Origin: Casuarina equisetifolia | Taxonomy: Eukaryota > Streptophyta > Magnoliopsida > Fagales > Casuarinaceae | DNA: 64,000 nt | Assembly: GCA_028551475.1 (NCBI GenBank) | Contig: CM052357.1 | Span: forward strand, 27,177,745 to 27,241,744 | Direction of reading: 5' to 3' | In this document: positions 62,400-64,000 of the stretch, piece by piece | Layout of the letters: the number at the start of each line of letters is the position of its first letter | Position numbering within the stretch: position 1 is the first letter of the stretch | Notes under the pieces: generated by a model | What the model saw: the letters and a program-made list of their open reading frames with translations, nothing else | Told to the model about the DNA's origin: nothing | Database searches by the model: none | Position numbers and translations under genes: made by a program

Positions 62400-63455
62400 A
62401 AGCAAATGATCATCAAAGTCCTATTTGTCCCACTTAAAGAATCTTTTAGCATGAGTAACTTTGCTTTCTCGGTAAGGCACATGGTTTTCATTTGCATTCA
62501 ATGAATAGATGACATTATACATTGCATGTATGGACTTATTAGTTTTGGTACTCTCAACAAGATTAAGACCATCAACATTCTTTCTTTTGGCATTCTCACA
62601 GCTTGGTAAAAGGCAGTAAAACATATATCAATAGTAGAAAAATATCATAAATAACATTGTCAACACAAGCATTTAAAGTTTGGAAAACTTACTAAGCCAA
62701 TGAAATTCATCTTACCTACAAGATAAAGGTTTGAATTTGCAGTGAGAGATAATAAGTATACTATTAAACCTTTGTGGCTTTTGCGACGAAGTTCATTTGC
62801 TATCTTGTGAACAGGTTTATTTGAATCACACCATTTAAGATATAATTTGTGAAATTTTGTGATAGATTTGACAAGAACTTGGAATGAGTTAAAAAGTAAC
62901 ATCACAAGGATTGAATAAAAGAAAAATATATTCTTGTGTTCTTGTCTAATTTGCTTTATTGGAAAACAACATATCACTTGCTTGAGAAAGTCCTTTATAT
63001 TGGATTTTTCCTTTATCTTCCAATACCAAAACTACTCCTAGTTTTGGATCCAAAGGATCATGAACATGCTTATGATAGATCTCGTAGAAAGATATAGCAA
63101 TTGAGTTCCCATTTTGCTTAACTATAGAGAGAATTTCAGCATGGATAGTGTTGCCAAACCTAGTTTCTCATCAAATCCCTTCAAAATTAGATAAATCATT
63201 ATAAGTTAACCATATCTCTATAAAAAGTGATCTACCATCCAACCACAAACAAAGACACTAGAATAGGAAAAGTCCACCTAAATTACATAAGTCTTTCCAC
63301 TATTTCTTGCTCCATTTGCAATAATAGTAGGGTTACATCCTTTAAAAAGCTTTAAAATAAAAAAAAAACTTTATCTCTTTTGAAAGTATTAAATCATTGT
63401 CTTTCTTTTGCTCATGATAGTGGTTAATGTGACAATGCTTCTTTTGACTACCAAA
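62400..63455 (-). pseudogene. Decayed kinesin motor-domain gene fragment (KIN-10-like), introns retained
   Basis: Five minus-strand blocks follow motor-domain order. (1) 63455-63369: HYHEQKKDNDLILSKEIK. (2) 63349-63281: LFKGCNPTIIANGARNSGKT, with the P-loop GxxxxGKT intact. (3) 63178-62982: GLATLSM, then after a one-base frameshift EILSIVK, AISFYEIYHKHVHDPLDPK and VLVLEDKGKIQYKGLSQ. (4) 62878-62694: KSITKFHKLY and RKSHKGLIVYL...KMNFIGL, a changed switch II region. (5) 62602-62400: ENAKRKN...ESTKTNKSIHA, ALNANE-like SLNANENHVPYRESK, then a frameshift into MLKDSLSGTNRTLM. Blocks are separated by intron-like DNA, so this is not a processed copy. It stops abruptly at repeat C. The N-terminus was not found; it may lie beyond the window. 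Assignment to the KIN-10 subfamily is from memory. Confidence 0.72.
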
Positions 63456-64000
63456 GAAGAAAAAAGACAAATCTTACACATTGTAATCATATGGTTGCTA
63501 AAAAAAATAGGTGAAAAGAAAAAAGAAACAAGATATATTTATTTGTTTCCTTAGAGTTCTATCAAATTAGCCTTTGAAGATCAAGTATGTGTCCATTACC
63601 AACAAAGTGTGTTTTCTTTCTCTAGCAAAATCCTTCACACCATAATAAAATCTTGAAAATACAAACTACTTTAAAGATAGTCACAAAATTTGAAACCTTA
63701 GAAATTCAAGGAAATTCAAATTATTGTACTAGAAAGAAAAAACAAGAAACAATATTGAAGTAATATCCCATTTCTTAGTTACATTCCTAACTTCTTAGTT
63801 CGAAAAAGGATGTCATATTCCAAGTATAAGAGAATTGGCTTCACTCATTATGTTCATCAAACCAACCCCCACTAATGTGCTTGAGGACGGAAAAAGCAAG
63901 TCCAGCTTCATGTGTCTAACCATGATGCATATTGTATAATCTTGACAAACAAAATGAATTATACATTTGTTGTTAAAGAGCTATTAGAGTTTGAATCCAA
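63456..64000. other. AT-rich end of window
   Basis: No exon recognised. Upstream exons of the kinesin fragment, if any survive, would be expected here or beyond. Confidence 0.5.

Overview
The window is nuclear DNA of a dicot plant. Evidence: AT-rich intergenic DNA, many GT-AG introns, GA/CT microsatellites, two complete LTR retrotransposons with tRNA-iMet-type primer sites, and genes whose closest recalled relatives are plant genes. All exon structures were assembled by hand from splice sites, reading-frame continuity and remembered family sequences; no alignment was run.

Layout. (1) 1-4.8 kb: the 3' exons of a plus-strand DUF1997 gene. Its last intron holds a decayed copy of the 3' end of PRMT5. 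(2) 6.1-9.2 kb, minus: an 818-aa SR/RD-rich Cwf21-domain splicing factor (CWC21/SRRM2 type). (3) 9.2-15.5 kb: gene-free DNA with a diverged tandem array (unit about 0.5 kb) at 10.1-12.2 kb. (4) 15.5-27.3 kb, minus: a complete 23-exon PRMT5 gene (645 aa). (5) 29.3-36.3 kb, minus: two tandem paralogues encoding DUF1218 four-helix membrane proteins (201 and 192 aa). (6) 37.4-43.0 kb: a young Ty1/copia element with 285-bp LTRs, TSD gattc and a gag-pol frame broken only by four stops. (7) 43.6-49.1 kb: an older Ty3/gypsy element with 453-bp LTRs, TSD atata and many breaks. (8) 50.6-53.5 kb, plus: a GPI-anchored GH17 beta-1,3-glucanase with an X8/CBM43 domain (489 aa). (9) 54.5-58.2 kb, minus: endonuclease V (266 aa, 8 exons, one GC-AG intron). 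(10) 58.2-64 kb: repeat-rich DNA with nested direct repeats, a scrap of copia gag, and a decayed kinesin motor gene fragment on the minus strand.

The order DUF1997 - PRMT5 - DUF1218 - GH17 - endonuclease V matches, from memory, Arabidopsis AT4G31115 to AT4G31150, so this looks like an old conserved chromosomal block. It has been altered by the Cwf21 gene, a DUF1218 duplication and two retrotransposons. The genes are unrelated housekeeping or wall functions (arginine methylation, splicing, wall or callose metabolism, nucleic-acid repair) and form no operon-like unit. I found no convincing new biological system. The most interesting items are the intron-borne PRMT5 fragment, the duplicated splice donor in a DUF1218 gene, the G-box triplet in a PRMT5 intron, and the kinesin remnant beside nested repeats.
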